NCBI RefSeq assembly: GCF_004799345.1
Contig: NZ_SSMC01000003.1
Location: 680,926 to 744,925, forward strand
DNA from: Robertkochia marina
GTDB lineage: Bacteria; Bacteroidota; Bacteroidia; Flavobacteriales; Flavobacteriaceae
Length of the DNA stretch: 64,000 bases
Reading direction: 5' to 3'
This document shows positions 63,874-64,000 of the stretch, piece by piece (position 1 is the stretch's first letter; each line of letters opens with the position of its first letter). The notes below the pieces were generated by a model, which saw only the letters and a program-made list of their open reading frames with translations, did no database searches and was not told the origin of the DNA. The position numbers and the translations under genes are program-made.

Positions 63874-64000
63874 TTACTTTCCGATACAAAAAGTAATTAC
63901 CACTGAAAATCAATATATTAGCATTGTTGAGGTACAAATAAGGTACAAAACAGATAAAATTGAACTTAATTACTAATCTTAAATATTCCAATTAATTCAA
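63874..64000 (+). repeat. Right copy of the direct repeat (cut by the window edge)
   Basis: Identical to 56078-56204 up to the last base of the window, so its true length is unknown. It includes the core at 63874-63896 and a doubled GGTACAAA at 63931-63949. The latter lies outside the element as defined by the two cores. Confidence 0.9.

Noticed and set aside
1..64000. CRISPR arrays, rRNA and tRNA genes
   Set aside because: I saw no regularly spaced repeat array and no tRNA-like cloverleaf or rRNA sequence; the only repeats are the att-type, arm-type and 103-bp copies described.

Overview
The window looks like chromosome of a Flavobacteriia (Bacteroidetes) bacterium, probably a marine or polysaccharide-degrading Flavobacteriaceae. 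Evidence: an adjacent SusC/SusD pair with a DUF3823 lipoprotein, lipoproteins with Bacteroidetes-type signals, moderately AT-rich DNA, few Shine-Dalgarno sequences, a ~50-residue membrane protein known from Flavobacteria, and integrase and replication proteins (DUF6371, DUF3987) typical of Bacteroidetes elements. No rRNA, tRNA or CRISPR array was recognised.

Layout. (1) 1-2276: the N-terminal ~758 residues of a secreted beta-propeller protein with thrombospondin type 3 calcium repeats, cut by the window edge. (2) 2451-21466: an exopolysaccharide/capsule locus. It has a minus-strand block (HAD phosphatase, ATP-grasp ligase, GT2, initiating sugar-phosphate transferase, two GT4), a plus-strand pair (Wzy-like polymerase, GT4), a lipoprotein of probable alpha/alpha-toroid fold, UDP-glucose dehydrogenase, and a plus-strand block PglE-like aminotransferase / PglF-like dehydratase / Wza / Wzc. 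No Wzx flippase was seen. (3) 21481-33203: unlinked genes, namely pyruvate phosphate dikinase, a LuxR-type regulator, a 1494-residue double-length UvrA-like protein, a PagL-like outer-membrane protein and an MltF-like lytic transglycosylase. (4) 33745-56033: a polysaccharide utilisation locus (PUL), probably for alpha-mannan. It contains a membrane-spanning propeller/SARP-type regulator, SusC, SusD, a DUF3823 protein, two GH99-like enzymes around a GH92 alpha-mannosidase, a sulfatase, mannose-6-phosphate isomerase, an MFS sugar transporter, a two-domain DUF1080 protein and two Tat-type Gfo/Idh/MocA oxidoreductases. (5) 56078-64000: an integrated mobile element of 7796 bp.

How they work together. 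In the EPS locus PglF and PglE make a UDP-4-amino-sugar and Ugd makes UDP-glucuronate. The PglC-type transferase starts the lipid-linked unit, the GTs extend it, the Wzy-like protein polymerises it and Wza/Wzc export it. In the PUL, GH99-like endo-enzymes and the GH92 exo-mannosidase would release mannose and oligosaccharides. The sulfatase implies a sulfated substrate. The MFS carrier and ManA would take mannose into glycolysis. The DUF1080/oxidoreductase set suggests an extra periplasmic oxidative (3-keto) cleavage route.

The mobile element carries a tyrosine integrase, two MerR-like helix-turn-helix proteins, a DUF3987 and a DUF6371 replication-type protein, a hypothetical membrane protein and a 46-residue ORF. 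It is bounded by a direct repeat of at least 127 bp (56078-56204 and 63874-64000), each copy starting with a 7-bp inverted repeat around 9 bp. A pair of 103-bp inverted repeats (58858-58960 and 63165-63267) lies inside. No relaxase was found, so it resembles a satellite or small integrative element. The right-hand repeat carries a probable integrase arm-type site outside the element, which hints that a second related element follows beyond the window.
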